From the NCBI GenBank assembly GCA_018105865.1, contig CM030859.1:4640343-4704342 (forward strand): a stretch of 64,000 nucleotides of DNA, given 5' to 3'. Source of the DNA: Metaphire vulgaris (Eukaryota; Annelida; Clitellata; Crassiclitellata; Megascolecidae). The notes below the pieces were generated by a model, which was not told the DNA's origin, did not search any database, and was given only the letters and a program-made list of their open reading frames with translations. Shown here in pieces: positions 24,379-35,577 of this stretch. Position 1 is the first letter of the stretch. The number at the start of each line of letters is the position of its first letter. A program made the position numbers and the translations under genes.

Positions 24379-27300
24379 TACAAAAGAATTACTTAGAATT
24401 GGCAATTTAAGATATTTTCTTCTGTAGAACAGGATCTATAAAATTCTATGTTGGTGCTTCGTATGCGTTTTTTTGAATCGTTAAAGTTACGCCAAGGAAA
24501 CGGTTTTCCGAGATTATCTCCAGTTAGGTACATCCATGTTAAACCTCAAAGCGGCCAGTTGAGATTTACTACCAAAAACTGAAATATCTGTGGAGGTATT
24601 TCGACATTCAACATAGATTTTGGAAATGTTAAATCAGAAGGATTTACGTTTCGAATGAACAACTTGTGTAGGCAGCTAAGCTGCTGGGTTAGATAAGGGC
24701 TTTATCCCTTTCTACGTGTACAGTAAGTCTGAATTTGTGGGCTCTGACTTACAGAGCTTTAATAGGCAGGATCTACCGTTTCCTATTCCCTGGAATAGCA
24801 GGCCTATCGATCTGTGAGCTGATTCTCTGTTGCTATTTTAGTAACGTCTCTACCGAGTTACCACGTTCCATATAAAAGCGATTGTAACGCACATACCTTT
24901 TGACTTGCGATTTGCCATTGTTTGGCGCACTGGCGAAAACATTGTTTGCTAAGACCAAGTGTGTGCAATCGCAAGTTAAATCAAATTGCATCTCTACAGT
25001 ATATTCTTATTATTGTTATCTGCCGTAATAGAATAAAAGGACACCAAATGGAGGAATTAGGCATATTTTTTGTTAGAAATTGGCAATATCAAATGCTGCA
25101 GATATACTACAATAGTCAAATATTTACCTGTGCATCTCTCCCACGGTTTGTCTCTCGTATATCCTTCGTCGCAGGCGCATCGTGTCTTTGTGGCGTATTT
25201 CAAGTCAATTGTTTTACATATTTCGTTTTGACCACTGCAACTGCCGTTTGCCACTTTACAATCTAAGAAAATCAGATCGTTGAGAAAATCTCGAAAATAA
25301 ATTCGAAATTATCTGCATGTCTTTATGCTTAAAAACAATTTCTCATAATGAATATGTGTATTATTGGAGACGATATTTGATGTCAATGGTCAAAGAATTA
25401 TTATAGAAGTCTAAATCCTGCTTGTTCCTGCTTATTGCTCTTTCAGCATAGTTCTGTATCCGGTGTTGCAATTAAGTAATAGTTAGTTAGTTAGTTAGTT
25501 CCTCTCGTGCCATAGGCACATTTGTTCCATTTCTGTCTGTCTTTGCATCTCGACTTCATCCCATGTCATATTATTTTTCTTTATATCTTCTTTTATTGTT
25601 CTTTTCCAAGTCTTTTAAATTAAGTAATGCCTATATTTAAACAATGAACTTGTACTAATACCTCTGACGTTGCAGCTATTTCCAGTCCATCCCGGTTTGC
25701 ATCCTGCTGGACACGTTCCGTTTTTATAAATGCATCTGGTATCGTTCAAACAATTACAGTTGCTGAGACAGTTGAGCGAGAAACTGCCAATCGGACAGGC
25801 TGCACCACAAAATATTGTACAACAAACATAGTAAGTTAAAATGCATTAGAATATACTGTAAGCTGACAGGCGAGGTTTATATTCGTCTATCGTTTATTCC
25901 ACATAGCGTGCTATGTCTAAGTGAACCACCTAGTGCGACGTTCCAAACTCGATGATGCAATATATTTTTTGGAACTTATAGTAGGCTGATATCAAAATCA
26001 GACAATTAACGGAACGAATTACAATTGTAAAGTTAGCTTTATATCAACCGTGAATCTAATAGAATTAGAATTGTTTTAGGAAGCGATACTTATAAATTTG
26101 AAGGTGACACGAAGGAGCTAAGGGCCTGGGCCCCCATATTCTTGCTGGGTTCTTAAACTTAAACTTAGCATGATTTAAAGTGGCTTAGAAGGCATTACTG
26201 CCTGTGTGAAAGCCACTAGGGGCACTGAAGGGGCTTGAACCCGCTCCGTCAGCCTGACGCTCCAGCACGTAACCCACTCTGCCATCTTCCGCCCCCCTCA
26301 GTCGTGAGATTCGGGCAGATGTTATGAGAAATTTTTAGAGAGCTCACAGTACTCCCCATATCTCTAAACGAAACTGGAACTGTCGGCTTTTAGAAGCTTC
26401 AGTGCTCTGGGCCTATTTCGGAACCCTGGCTAGGCGAATGACGACCTTCCATTTCAAAGTTCATTTATGAAGTCCAAATTCAGAGGATTGAAAAAGTCAT
26501 TGACAGTTCGTCTTCAATTGGTCAAGTATGTTCAAACACAACGCTTTTTGAATCACTTGGTCTTGTAATCTTCAAACGCTCTCCTGCATGTCTAACAAAC
26601 TTTTGAAAGTTTAAGAAAAGATTATAACTGCATGGATAGGCAATGTCTCTACTTTATAGTTTGAAAATATTTATCGTGACAGGGTCCGATCTACTGTATT
26701 AATTTTCACTGATTACCCACATAATTATACCAATATTTGCAATATTTGGAAATTCTTAAATCGATATTCCATCTTTTTATCCTGCCAAGAGTTGATTGGC
26801 GTTTACATTTAAAATATAATGCTGCACGTCTTGAAATTTCTATTTTTCGCATTACAAAGGGGCTGGTAATGTAGGGCCATGCAGGTCTGTGCATATTTTA
26901 AGTCATACACAGAGCTATGGAGACGATATCACTTATAGTAGGATCATGCGGATGAAGCAGATTCCAAAATAAAGCTACAGACGTAAAAAGATTTTCCGTT
27001 AAAGACACGAAACTTTATCGTTTTAATTGTCTTACTTGAGTATACGCTGTTAGCGAAATAACCGCCGCATATTTGACTTTTGTTGGCACGACATTGGTAA
27101 GTACAACCACCACTCGGTCCATATCTTGAATAATTTTCGCCACAGTTGCAGTCCCAATAATACTACAATTTAATAATTTAAATGAAACTATTAACGAGAC
27201 AGAAATACAGTGAACGGTTTTAATAAGCAAACAATGTAATTAGCCAAATGGCTTCAGTTTTAAGTTAGTATTGTTTCAGGAACATCATTGCAATATTTCT

Positions 27301-29681
27301 ATGCAACATCGTGAGCGTATCTCATATAGGAATGAAAGGGTAAGTCTGCAGATATTATCAAACTGTGAATGTCCCACACCAGTGCAGGGACGTCATTTGG
27401 GGGCAGGAGGAGGGCATTTGCCCCTCTGATTTTTAGGAAAAAATTTTTTTCGCCAACGTTTGTGTTATGTTTTTGGAATAGTTCAGAATGGTGCTTGATG
27501 TCGAGTAATCTGAAGTAACTAATCGTAAAACAACAAATTACAAATGAGACTGAATAGATCAGCAAAAAGGTCGTCGACTTTTTGTCAGGCCAAAAATGAA
27601 AAACAGTGAAATGACGTCTCTGCGCCAGTGCAATTTATGTAATCAACGCGGATGAAGTCAATGAAGGCTATATGCAAGACTAATCAAACACCTACCTGTG
27701 TTCCAATGTATGTGTAGTTGTATTTTGCGCATACGCCTAAGCAAAAGTTTGTCGGATTTGGTTGAGAGTATGTGTCACCATCCGGGTTCTTTCTATCCAT
27801 TGCAAAAAGTTTATTTGAGTCAGTGTAGCATCCAATGTACCAATCCGCGTTCTCTGGTGAAGCATTGGCTACATCAATAAAAGAGTAAGTCAGAAAAGGT
27901 TTAAAGATAAATACATCCGAAATTAATAAAATATAATATTAACTTCCATCTTAAATTAAACAAATTCAGAATGGGCCTCAATATAATGAGATCGAATAAC
28001 GCATCGTTAAATAGGTTTTCTGTCTAAATCAGTGTCTAACATAATGCGGTGTTATTTAGAATTAGCTGCATTGCCCGTCAAGCATGACGGTATTTCTTCG
28101 TTGTTTTCCTCTACCCGTCGCTATTTTTGCCTTTCGCCCGTCAAGCAACGTCAAACCAAACGATTGCAGAATGACGTCACCTCATCCCCGTCTTCGCTAT
28201 TAAAGCTTAAGCTCCGCCCCGCGTTCTACTAACAAATTTTTAAAGGCTCAAGAAGCACCGCCCAGCGTTGTGGGTTACACGTTACAGGCACACGTTAGGA
28301 AATTATTTATATAATTTGAGGTAATAAGCCATATTAGAAGACCGAAGTAAACTTGGATTTAAATATTCGTGATTCATTGTACATACGCACCAGTATCGCA
28401 TGCCTGTCCAACCCAATTGCTGTCACATCCTGTTGGACAAGCGCCAGTTGTCCTCTGGCATGGCGCTTGTAGATTGCAATGACAAACTCTGTCGCATCCA
28501 ATTCCAAAGTAACCAATGCTACAAACTTTCATAAGACAGGCGAGTATATTTACCGTTTAATTGTTGCATTCCAAACGAGTGATTAGCAATACAGTATATT
28601 CTCATCTATGGGGATAATAACAAGTTTAATGAAATTCTACAAAATAGGTTCCAAAGGATCCAGGATACATTGATCTTTGCCTGTTTTGAACTCAATTTCT
28701 AAATTAAATGCGCTTAGAAACCTGAATATACAGCGATTGTTTGTCTGTTGGATCCACCGCAGTATTGCGAACTGTTACCGGAACATTCAGTCGCGCAATT
28801 ACTTTCGGAAACTAGTTCTTTGAAATCCTCTCCGCACTCGCATTGACTTCCGACCTGTGTGAACATCATTTCACATTGTTTTTGCATGTCCAGTTACAGT
28901 ATTTACTAAGATTTCATAGGCTAATTCCCATCGCAGTCGACTATGACTTGATTTTCACTGATAGCTTTGAAACATGATGGGTTCGTTGCAAAAAAACATA
29001 CTAGAGCCCTGAAAATCCGTTAACCCCTTAACTGGGGTTTCCGGATATATCCGTCCATTTTTACATTGAGTTACAGTTAAATACCCAGTTAAGGGGTTAA
29101 ACGGATATGCCAACGGCAGCGGATGCTTTTACTGACGAACAAACTACAACCACAAGCAAGTGTCGAGATCAACAAAATCATGTCCCCGAGCGTGATGGAA
29201 ACCGACTAAAGAAGTGCTTTGTCATTTCAGAACGAAAAACTATACAGGTAAATTAAATTTGCATTTTATTTAAAAGATCAATATCTACTTTCTTGTAATT
29301 AGATCCTGCAGCGTCGGTCTGTTGCGGAGTCAATAAATGTGTTAGCGCCGATGTGAAATTAAAGTTAGAGCGCATTTGCCTTGGGTTTGCTCAACGCTAT
29401 AGTGTGGAGTAAGACCTCCATACAGATCACCAAATGCCCTGTACCTCACCATGATTCATCCTACAGCCGTAGTTTCCTATATTGGCAGTTTTTTGTTCTT
29501 GGGAATTCCAATGTTTCGCTTGACAGTGATCTGTTGGAAGCGGTCTAGACCAACACAACAGGCTAAGAATGAAATGTCTTTCAGAGACGATAGAGGACCT
29601 CAAAATATAAGAGCCTAAGGACATAAAAAGATTCCTGCGTGCTTCTGGGAGAGAGAGAGAGGGGTGAAATAGGGAGTGATA

Positions 29682-29762
<81 letters not shown>

Positions 29763-29899
29763 TGAGGGAGGGAGGGAGGCAGGGAGGCAGGGAGGGAGAG
29801 AGATAAAAAACGCGTTTGTGTAGTCAGTTAAGTCACAACATAGAATGCTTGATGTATTTCCCCATTCAATGCACGCGTCAGATTTTTTATATTCATATC

Positions 29900-29973
<74 letters not shown>

Positions 29974-30072
29974 CACGTGTCTGTCTGTCTCTGCCTTCTC
30001 TCCTCTGTCTCTCTCTCTCTCTCTCGCTCTCTCTGACCACGTGTCTGTATGTCTCTGTCTCTCTCCTCTCGC

Positions 30073-30140
<68 letters not shown>

Positions 30141-31740
30141 CATGCTTGACAAAATTGCATATAATGCTCTTAAGATGACTCATTCGTTGCTACCAACTTA
30201 TGGTTACTGTCTAGTGTCTATGCCAAATTTCTCACAACCTGAAGCCCAGCGAATGTTGAGTTGTTTCTTCGACAGGTGGCGATGCACAAATCTATGGTCA
30301 TTGTGGTCATTGATTGATTGACAGCAGAAGATTTTGCCATCGAAAACTGATTCGTCAAGTTTCGAAAACATCCCAAGTATTTATCCTGTAAGGCTAGAAA
30401 AAACAACAATATTTGAGGTAGTAATTAAACTACTTAGCAACTGGTTCAGGGTCAATTTACTGTATCTCCGCTATAAAGCTATTTCATGTCTTTTGGGCTA
30501 ATATGAGTAGGCCTATCCATACCCTGGATTTGACCTCGATCTTTAGTGATTTGGATTTGGTGTGCCATCGGTTGATGCTCCTGTGCATTATGAAAGTGGC
30601 GCTATAGAAGTTTTAGATTAGATTAGATTAGATACCGTGTACTACAGTTAGCACTAGGTCTCAAATAAGTAAACAAATAGCATTATTTCGTTTATTGCAA
30701 TATTTCGAAGCCCTCTGTAGCTCGGCTTAAAATCGCGGACATCTCACTGATTGCTATTGCTTGGTTCCTAAAGCTACTAGACTACTGAATTCTAAACATT
30801 AGACTACAATGTAATTCTACCGTTTTAAGCGTGAATCTGTAAAGTTGAACCCAATGTGGTAAAATCAGCGCTGCTTTATGCCGCAGAAACATGGACGCTA
30901 CTTTCCGCAGATCTTCGCAAGATAAAAACCTCCCATACGAGATGTCTCCGTTCCATCGTGTTTAGGGGGGGTGTCAAAATATCCCTATCCAGCTTCTTCT
31001 CGGTCGCCCCTTCCCCTTGTTCCTTCTATTCTACCTTCCATTATTATGAGTGGTAGGTCTCCAGCAGAACCTCTCATGACGTAACCAGCGTATAGGACGT
31101 TTTTCTTCGTATTATTTCCTGTTTCCACGTTGTTGTTGTTTTGCTTCTTTCTAGGACTATGTCGTTTGTTACCTTGTCCATCCAGCTGATTCTCAAAATC
31201 CTTCTGTAACACCATAATTCAAAGGCCGTGATCTTTTCCATAATCTTCCTGGTCATTGTCCAAGTTTCGCATCCATAAGTCAGCACTGGGAAGATGTAGC
31301 ATTTGGACGAGTCTTTTCTTGCACTCGATTGTTGAGATCTCTTCCCATGAGCTCTTTCATCTTCCAAAAGGCTTCCTTGGCCATACCTATTCTTATTCTG
31401 ATCACCTTCTCATTTCGACCGTCGTCTGTGATATAACCCTAAAGTTACTTATAACCGTCCAAAGTTGTAAAAATTGCCGATGATGATTTACAGACTAACC
31501 CTGACTTTTGTTTTTAAAAATTTAATTCCATTCCAAGAAAAGTTTGATAACCGCCGCCTAAAATACAAGCTCATTAACCCCTTAACCGTGTATTTAACTG
31601 TAACTCAATGTAAAATGGACGGATATATCCAGGATCCCCAGTTAAGGGGTTAAAACATATTTGGTTTGCTTACCTTCAGAAGACCCTGCTGAGAATTCGG
31701 AGATAAAATAAACAAAAAGCACAAATGCAGAGCGATCCAT
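22125..31740 (-). CDS. WSC/EGF-repeat type I membrane receptor (multi-exon gene)
   Basis: Ten exons with GT..AG boundaries can be chained on the minus strand: 31740-31674, 30393-30239, 28854-28722, 28525-28391, 27868-27696, 27162-27036, 25799-25662, 25262-25128, 24272-24162 and 23661-23571. The last coding exon is 22243-22125. Phases match at every junction up to the transmembrane exon. The product has about 460 residues: signal peptide, WSC domain, EGF-like module, second WSC domain, EGF-like module, EGF, calcium-binding EGF, one transmembrane helix and a short tail with a YTRL motif. WSC domains are known as carbohydrate-binding or stress-sensor modules, so a surface glycan or cell-contact receptor is an inference. 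The transmembrane exon ends in phase 2 but the tail exon starts in phase 1, so one small cytoplasmic exon is probably missing from this model. A paralogue lies directly upstream. I cannot name an orthologue. Confidence 0.8.
22472..22545 (+). mobile_element. mariner-type short MITE
   Basis: AGGTTGGCGCAAAAAA and TTTTTGCGCCACCTT are near-perfect inverted ends about 75 bp apart. The termini resemble those of small mariner MITEs such as human MADE1. Lies in the last receptor intron. Confidence 0.55.
22954..23033 (+). mobile_element. TTAA-flanked 80-bp palindromic MITE, copy 1
   Basis: TTAACCCCTTAACTGGG ... CCCAGTTAAAGGGTTAA with core GGATATATCC and ATTTTACATTGAGTTACAG. Lies in a receptor intron. 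Confidence 0.85.
23571..23661 (-). CDS. Receptor exon 10: transmembrane helix
   Basis: Encodes GSSTTGIIIGVVFGCVCVLA followed by VIAIAAILCYR: a Ser/Thr stalk, about 23 hydrophobic residues, then basic arginine (stop-transfer). Acceptor CTCTTTAG. Donor CTACAG|GTTGGT leaves phase 2, one base longer than the equivalent exon of the paralogue at 35889-35978. Confidence 0.72.
23871..23950 (-). mobile_element. TTAA-flanked 80-bp palindromic MITE, copy 2
   Basis: Same family in inverted orientation: TTAACCCCTTAACCGTG ... CCCCAGTTAAGGGGTTAA. Receptor intron. Confidence 0.85.
24162..24272 (-). CDS. Receptor exon 9: calcium-binding EGF domain
   Basis: Begins DIDECSN..ACGMDVYICTNTVGSFICGYYPKG. DIDEC plus the N..GSF..C pattern is the calcium-binding EGF signature. 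Phase 1-1. The donor ACAG|GTCCTG is weak, but it is the only site that keeps frame into the transmembrane exon. A long CT tract (24319-24374) lies just upstream in the intron. Confidence 0.7.
24319..24374 (+). repeat. CT dinucleotide repeat in receptor intron
   Basis: Pure (CT)n about 45 bases upstream (in transcript sense) of exon 9. Confidence 0.95.
25128..25262 (-). CDS. Receptor exon 8: EGF-like domain
   Basis: Encodes DCKVANGSCSGQNEICK..TRCACDEGYTRD..WERCT, a six-cysteine EGF-like domain (CxCxxGY core). Phase 1-1, acceptor TTTTCTTAG, donor ACAG|GTAAAT. Confidence 0.75.
25480..25620 (-). mobile_element. LINE 3' end fragment in intron
   Basis: Minus-strand frame KTWKRTIKEDIKKNNMTWDE then QTEMEQMCLWHEELTN resembles the extreme C-terminus of RTE-like LINE proteins. 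Its tail is an AACT repeat (25482-25500). Confidence 0.5.
25662..25799 (-). CDS. Receptor exon 7: EGF-like cysteine module
   Basis: Encodes TCPIGSFSLNCLSNCNCLND, then ..NGTCPAGCKPGWTGNSCNVR, the same module class as exon 4 (eight-cysteine EGF/laminin-like). It is a phase 1-1 exon with donor GAG|GTATTA. Confidence 0.78.
26130..26305 (-). mobile_element. tRNA-derived SINE, different family
   Basis: The minus strand reads GGCAGAGTGGGTTACG and GAGCGGGTTCAAGCCCC, an A-box/B-box pair of a tRNA-like promoter. The rest does not match the 12521 family. Confidence 0.5.
26306..27035. other. Receptor intron sequence
   Basis: Nothing recognisable beyond unique intronic sequence. Confidence 0.5.
27036..27162 (-). 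CDS. Receptor exon 6: second half of WSC domain 2
   Basis: Begins YYWDCNCGENY and ends CRANKSQICGGYFANSVYS, matching the second half of a WSC domain. Phase 0 in, phase 1 out at CTCAA|GTAAGA. Between this exon and exon 5 sits a hAT-type MITE (27385-27622). Confidence 0.78.
27385..27622 (+). mobile_element. hAT-type MITE, CAGGGACGTCATTTG
   Basis: Ends CAGGGACGTCATTT and AAATGACGTCTCTG with flanks CACCAGTG/CGCCAGTG (7 of 8). Lies between receptor exons 5 and 6. Confidence 0.88.
27696..27868 (-). CDS. Receptor exon 5: first half of WSC domain 2
   Basis: Encodes ADWYIGCYTDSN..FAMD..and ends CLGVCAKYNYTYIGTQ, the first half of a second WSC domain. Phase 1 in and phase 0 out (ACACAG|GTAGGT). Its layout matches exon 2, which implies internal duplication of a two-exon WSC unit. 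Confidence 0.78.
28391..28525 (-). CDS. Receptor exon 4: EGF/laminin-like cysteine module
   Basis: Reads VCSIGYFGIGCDRVCHCN..APCQ..TGACPTGC..NWVGQACDT, a cysteine pattern like the MEGF/Tie-type EGF repeat. It is a phase 1-1 exon of 135 nt. The acceptor ATGAAAG is poor in pyrimidines but is the only one that keeps frame and restores the expected leading cysteine. Confidence 0.72.
28722..28854 (-). CDS. Receptor exon 3: second half of WSC domain 1
   Basis: The exon starts VGSQCECG and ends with CSGNSSQYCGGSNR..AVYS. This is the canonical C-terminal half of a WSC domain (GxxCxCG ... C.G....CGG ..vY). It enters in phase 0 and leaves in phase 1 at TCAG|GTTTCT. The WSC split between exons 2 and 3 falls at the same place as in the second WSC (exons 5 and 6). 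Confidence 0.8.
29020..29100 (+). mobile_element. TTAA-flanked 80-bp palindromic MITE, copy 3
   Basis: Same orientation as copy 1, one extra T in the core. Receptor intron. Confidence 0.85.
29101..29680. other. Receptor intron sequence
   Basis: No feature recognised. Confidence 0.5.
29685..30136 (+). repeat. AT, GA, TCTG and TC microsatellite cluster
   Basis: (AT)n, (GA)n to 29755, then (TCTG)n and (TC)n blocks from 29901. The segment CTCTGACCACGTGTCTGT occurs twice (29969 and 30032), pointing to a local duplication. Confidence 0.95.
30239..30393 (-). CDS. Receptor exon 2: first half of WSC domain 1
   Basis: After a pyrimidine-rich acceptor (TTTTTTCTAG) the exon reads ALQDKYLGCF and later CIATC..TFAGLQ. 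This is the standard first half of a WSC domain (YLGCF start, C..C spacing, aGLQ end). It ends in phase 0 at CAG|GTTGTG. The competing acceptor nine bases inside would bring in a stop codon, so the outer one is used. Confidence 0.78.
30535..30640 (+). mobile_element. LINE 3' tail fragment
   Basis: GATGCTCCTGTGCATTATGA followed by AAGTGGCGCTATAGAAG resembles other LINE tails here. It ends in a TTAGA repeat (30617-30632). Confidence 0.5.
30840..30967 (+). mobile_element. LINE reverse-transcriptase fragment
   Basis: Frame VVKSALLYAAETWTLLSADL then TSHTRCLRSIV is the LLYGAETW..RCLR segment of RTE/CR1-like ORF2 proteins. Confidence 0.65.
30980..31475 (-). mobile_element. LINE reverse-transcriptase 3' fragment
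   Basis: Minus-strand frames encode GMAKEAFWKMKELMGR, PVLTYGCETWTMTRK and YRRILRISWMDKVTNDIVL, the C-terminal part of a LINE ORF2, with frameshifts. Opposite orientation to the adjoining fragment. Confidence 0.75.
31574..31653 (-). mobile_element. TTAA-flanked 80-bp palindromic MITE, copy 4
   Basis: Same orientation as copy 2. Lies 20 bases inside the first receptor intron. Confidence 0.85.
31674..31740 (-). CDS. Receptor exon 1: start codon and signal peptide
   Basis: The exon begins with ATG and encodes 22 codons plus one base: a charged MDRS start, then a hydrophobic run AFVLFVYFI and small residues, which is a typical secretory signal peptide. The donor reads AAG|GTAAGC, close to consensus. 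Phase 1 joins correctly to the next exon at 30393. An 80-bp TTAA-flanked palindrome lies 20 bases into the following intron. Confidence 0.75.
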
Positions 31741-32138
31741 TGAGGCTATACACCGTACAGCTAATGAATAATAACGAAGAAGAGAATATTATTTCTGTCG
31801 AAGTATAACTATTAGGCTATATCGATCGAAACTATGCCATTGCGCAATATACCGCTGCTGTACTTTTCAGATTAGTTCTTTGCCACAAATGTCTTAGACT
31901 TCTTCAAATCAGGAAGTTTCAAGACGGCTTGCTCTTTAATAAAAATTCTGCCTTCTAAGGTCAGGCACGATTCAATGGATAGATAGCCTATTAGGCCTAC
32001 ACGCCTGCTGTGTAATAATCATATGTTAAATGACATGTTAGAAGACGTCTACCGCTACCATATCCGGTGGCAGGTCAGGCTGAGAAGGGAGGAGTTAGAC
32101 GCCCAGCGTTTTTGACGGACACGTTTAATACGTCTATA

Positions 32139-33022
32139 CCCCTTGACTGCGTTGCGGCAATATATACGCTGCTGCGACCGGTTAATTTTTAATATGCGCG
32201 TAAACTGTTGCTAACAAAACAGTTGCTAACAAATATAACATATATATAATATAAATATAATATAACACATATAACATATATATCCATTTATATATACATA
32301 TATAGCACATATAGCATATATATTAATATATAACATATATAGAATATATATATTATATTCTTATATGTATATATATACGTTATATATATGTTATATCGGT
32401 TATATATGTTTATGTGTTATACATATGTTATATATATGTTATATATATAACATATATAATTGTATAGTTATATATGTTATATATGTGACTATATATGTTA
32501 TATCATATAACATTTGTGTTATATATATGAGTGCAATATATATGTTATATATAAAATATATAACATATATAACATATATAACATAATATTGATTTCTAAT
32601 GGAAATATAACTAAATCGAAACAAAATGCAGTTATGTTTTTAAAAATTAATCGCAATTTTTTTTCACGCCAACTGTTACTGAAAATGGCAGAAAAGTCAC
32701 TGCCAATATTTAATTTTGTATGATAGGACTGGTCAGTCAACTTATCCGACAAACTGCTGCTTGATTATCCTGCTTACATCCAGACACTCCCCTTTTTTGA
32801 TAGTGTCACCGATGTCGCGTGACTTCCATCCAGGCATCAGCGTTCAGCAACAAAACTATCTATTCACTACTGCGGTCCGGGCAATTCAATACTGCGGACA
32901 TAAGACCATTACTAACAAAACAATGGGAATACATACTACTATATGACGACGCTCGTCGTCACGCATCAACGCGGCGAAAAGAAATTTATGACGACGCTCG
33001 GGGTTACGACGCAGTCAAGAGG
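32139..33022 (+). mobile_element. Candidate piggyBac-like element around an AT palindrome
   Basis: CCCCTTGACTGCGTTGCGG at the left and, inverted, CCTCTTGACTGCGTCGTAAC at the right. The right end is followed by TTAA and the left is preceded by TATA (one expected TTAA mutated). The interior holds the AT-rich array below. Confidence 0.45.
32215..32590 (+). repeat. AT-rich palindromic array (ATATATAACAT)
   Basis: About 375 bases of TATATGTTATAT/ATATAACATATA units in both orientations, able to form hairpins or cruciforms. Confidence 0.9.
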
Positions 33023-33377
33023 TTAAATAGACCTAATTACGCGGGCAGTTTCTAAAATTAAACTGCCGCTGGCTTGTCAAGGCAGCTTTGCAAATGAATA
33101 TACGTAGGCTATTCGTGACTTTCGGGGCAAGAGTTTTACCCGAAAAAAGCACACACCTCGATTGAATAACTCATACCGAATTGTGCTTAGGGGTGATTTA
33201 ATAAAAACGAAAACAAAAGCATTTCCCCGATACAACATGCCTAGCAAAATGAATTTGAGGTAAATCAGGAGACAACTGAATTTATCAAATCGTCGAATGA
33301 CAATATAGTTGACGAATTAATTGATCAGGGTTTCATTAACGTCTTGTTCTTTGTCTCTCCTGATTGTGCTTCCAGTC

Positions 33378-33517
33378 TCAACCGACTGATATTCGACTTA
33401 TCAACCGACTGATATTATGACTGATGTTCGACTTATCATCGGCTGACCGGTTAAGCACGGTGTATAAAGAATCTTCTGAGTCAGTTTTGAATTGATTCTC
33501 CGATTTCGGTTCGATAT
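33378..33517 (-). CDS. Paralogous receptor: cytoplasmic-tail exon (partial gene)
   Basis: Acceptor ATATAG, then DIEPKSENQF..DSEDSLYTVLNRSADDKS and a TGA stop after 46 codons. Start phase (1), position relative to its transmembrane exon and the motif YTxLNRS match the tail of the downstream receptor. The sequence SLYTVL fits the ITIM consensus (S/I/V/L-x-Y-x-x-L/V). The C-terminus carries short SR/IS repeats (ISHNISRLISRISVG). It belongs to a tandem copy whose ectodomain exons I cannot find. Confidence 0.55.
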
Positions 33518-33819
33518 CTATATTAAAACAAAAGAAAATTGCATTTATCAAAATTTCCGAAGACTGGTAGTTAACGTCATTTTTGAGGGCAGGGGCTGCC
33601 CCTGATTGAAAATGGCAGAAAAATCACGCGACTTTATTTAATTTTTTAATTCATTAGTTCTCAATTGTTTGTATAATTTTCCGACAATCACTGGTATGTA
33701 CTGTGTATTATCCATGTACTATCCAGAAACCAATTTGCATACTGCATAAGTATTTAAAAAAATTGCCTGCCTTACAGTAAAGTCTTGTTACTGGAAAACA
33801 ATAAAATGACGTGAGTGAC

Positions 33820-34662
33820 CAGTGCTGGGTAGTAACTAGTTACTTTCAGCCAAGAGTAACTAGGCCTATTTTCAGTAACTAGTTGCTATTTTGAGTAACT
33901 AGTAACGCTAGTTACTAGTTACAATAACTAGTTACTTTTATAAGTGTTATTGCATTTCAAGCGTTTGCATTATGCGACTCACTGTCACTGAGTTACTGCA
34001 TTAACAACAACTTACATACCGGAACACCAGAGGCGTTCATCCTGTTTCACATGACTGGCAACCATAGATCGCACTGCCGCCATCATGCACTAGCCTCTAG
34101 TACTTTACTTATGATATAAACTCCATGTTGTATTTGAGCGTTAATAAAAGGAGTAAACTTCAATCATTAACTGACGAAAAGCAGTAAACAGTAGAGAGAC
34201 TTTTGAGTGTGGGCAGGCAGATTCTTACACTACGCAGAAACAGTCTAACTGACGAGCTCTTCGAAATGCTTTGACTGTTGAGAGCTAATAAAAATCTAAT
34301 TTGAACAATGAACATCACTTAAACATTGACACATGTTTTGTGTCAGTAGACTACACTGCTTGTTTAATGTTGCCTATTAGGGAACTGTGACTGTTAGTTA
34401 CACAGAATTTGGACTTATCTTCGATTGTTCGTTGATTATATTATTGTATGTTTTGATACCTAAATGCAGGCTGTGCAGCATCGATAATAAGCCATGTAAT
34501 TAGTAAGTAACTAGTAAGTAACTAGTTATTTTTTTGAGTAACTAGTAACGTAACTAGTTACTTTTGGAGACTAGTAACTAATCTCAGTAACTAGTTACTT
34601 TTTATCCCTTGTAACTAGTAACTATAACTAGTTACATTTTGCAAGTAACTAGCACAGCACTG
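33820..34662 (+). mobile_element. hAT-type element built from AACTAGTTACT words
   Basis: Ends CAGTGCTGGGTAGTAACTAG and CAAGTAACTAGCACAGCACT G. Arrays of TAACTAGTTACT sit inside both ends. The 8-bp flanks match poorly (4 of 8). Confidence 0.75.
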
Positions 34663-34794
34663 GCCCTGACTGGTAGGCAAGTTTGTCTCAATAACGTTTT
34701 AGATAATTAATTTGTTAAGCGTCCAACTTGTAATTTATAGTAGGTTTTATTACTGTACGTATTTTCAGTTTTCCACCAGTATGTTTGTTTATAT

Positions 34795-35116
34795 CGACCT
34801 ATTTGGCGTTGTGCGACCGGTTCCCGTCAGAACACTGAGCAACGTCGAGCGCGGTTAGTACTTGGACTGGTGACCGTCCCGCAATCGAGTCTTGGTGCCG
34901 GCGGCCAAGCAAGCTGCTCATCGTTTGGACATCGATAAATAATTGGTTGGTAGCAGCGTTAAGCTGCGAAGGTAAAACGTGGGTCTGGAGATAAGCAGTG
35001 GCAACCTACTCTAGATTAATGGCGCAAGCCACCTGCGTCACTGCTTGCCCAGTAACCGAGGATCAGCGCCGGACCATACGCTCGTTCGAACATGGGACTA
35101 AATTTACCTTTTTATG
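34795..35116 (+). mobile_element. 5S rRNA-headed SINE
   Basis: The head CACTGAGCAACGTCGAGCGC then GGTTAGTACTTGGACTGGTG then ACCG matches the internal promoter region of 5S rRNA. From 34950 the body (CAGCGTTAAGCTGCGAAGGT, GGCAACCTACTCTAGATT, GGATCAGCGCCGGACC) equals that of the tRNA-headed SINEs. Tail of TTTACC. Confidence 0.82.
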
Positions 35117-35577
35117 CCTCTTTATAATTACTTGAAATACAAGGTTAAGAGCAAAATATTGAAGCGACGTCTCTAATGTGAATATACTAAACAATCAATT
35201 TCAAATAAGTGACACTTTTTGACAAGGTCGATTACGTCAAATGCACGGAATGAATCGATTTAATTTCGTAGTCAACAGACGCTGGAGGCATTTCAGTTTT
35301 GTCGACAGCCCAGATAATCTGCTTCTTATAAAGACGCCACGAACGACCTATGTCTATATACAGACATCAATCACGCATTCCGTAAACGCATTATTTCTAC
35401 ATAGAGCCATCAATCACGCATTATCTAGTCACTTTTTGAGTTAATAAATAAATAAATATAAACAAATAATTAAGTTTACTAATTGTAAAAACGACATAGC
35501 ATGAGAAGGCAGTCCACCAAAGCAATATAGATCCGGTCAGAATAATTCACCATTTAACTTAATTATCAATGCCAGTC
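35117..35577. other. No gene seen
   Basis: Contains a direct repeat CATCAATCACGCATT at 35366 and 35408. Nothing else recognised. Confidence 0.5.

Noticed and set aside
34806..34900. A 5S rRNA gene
   Set aside because: Only the 3' half with the internal promoter is present, with substitutions, and it leads into a SINE body.
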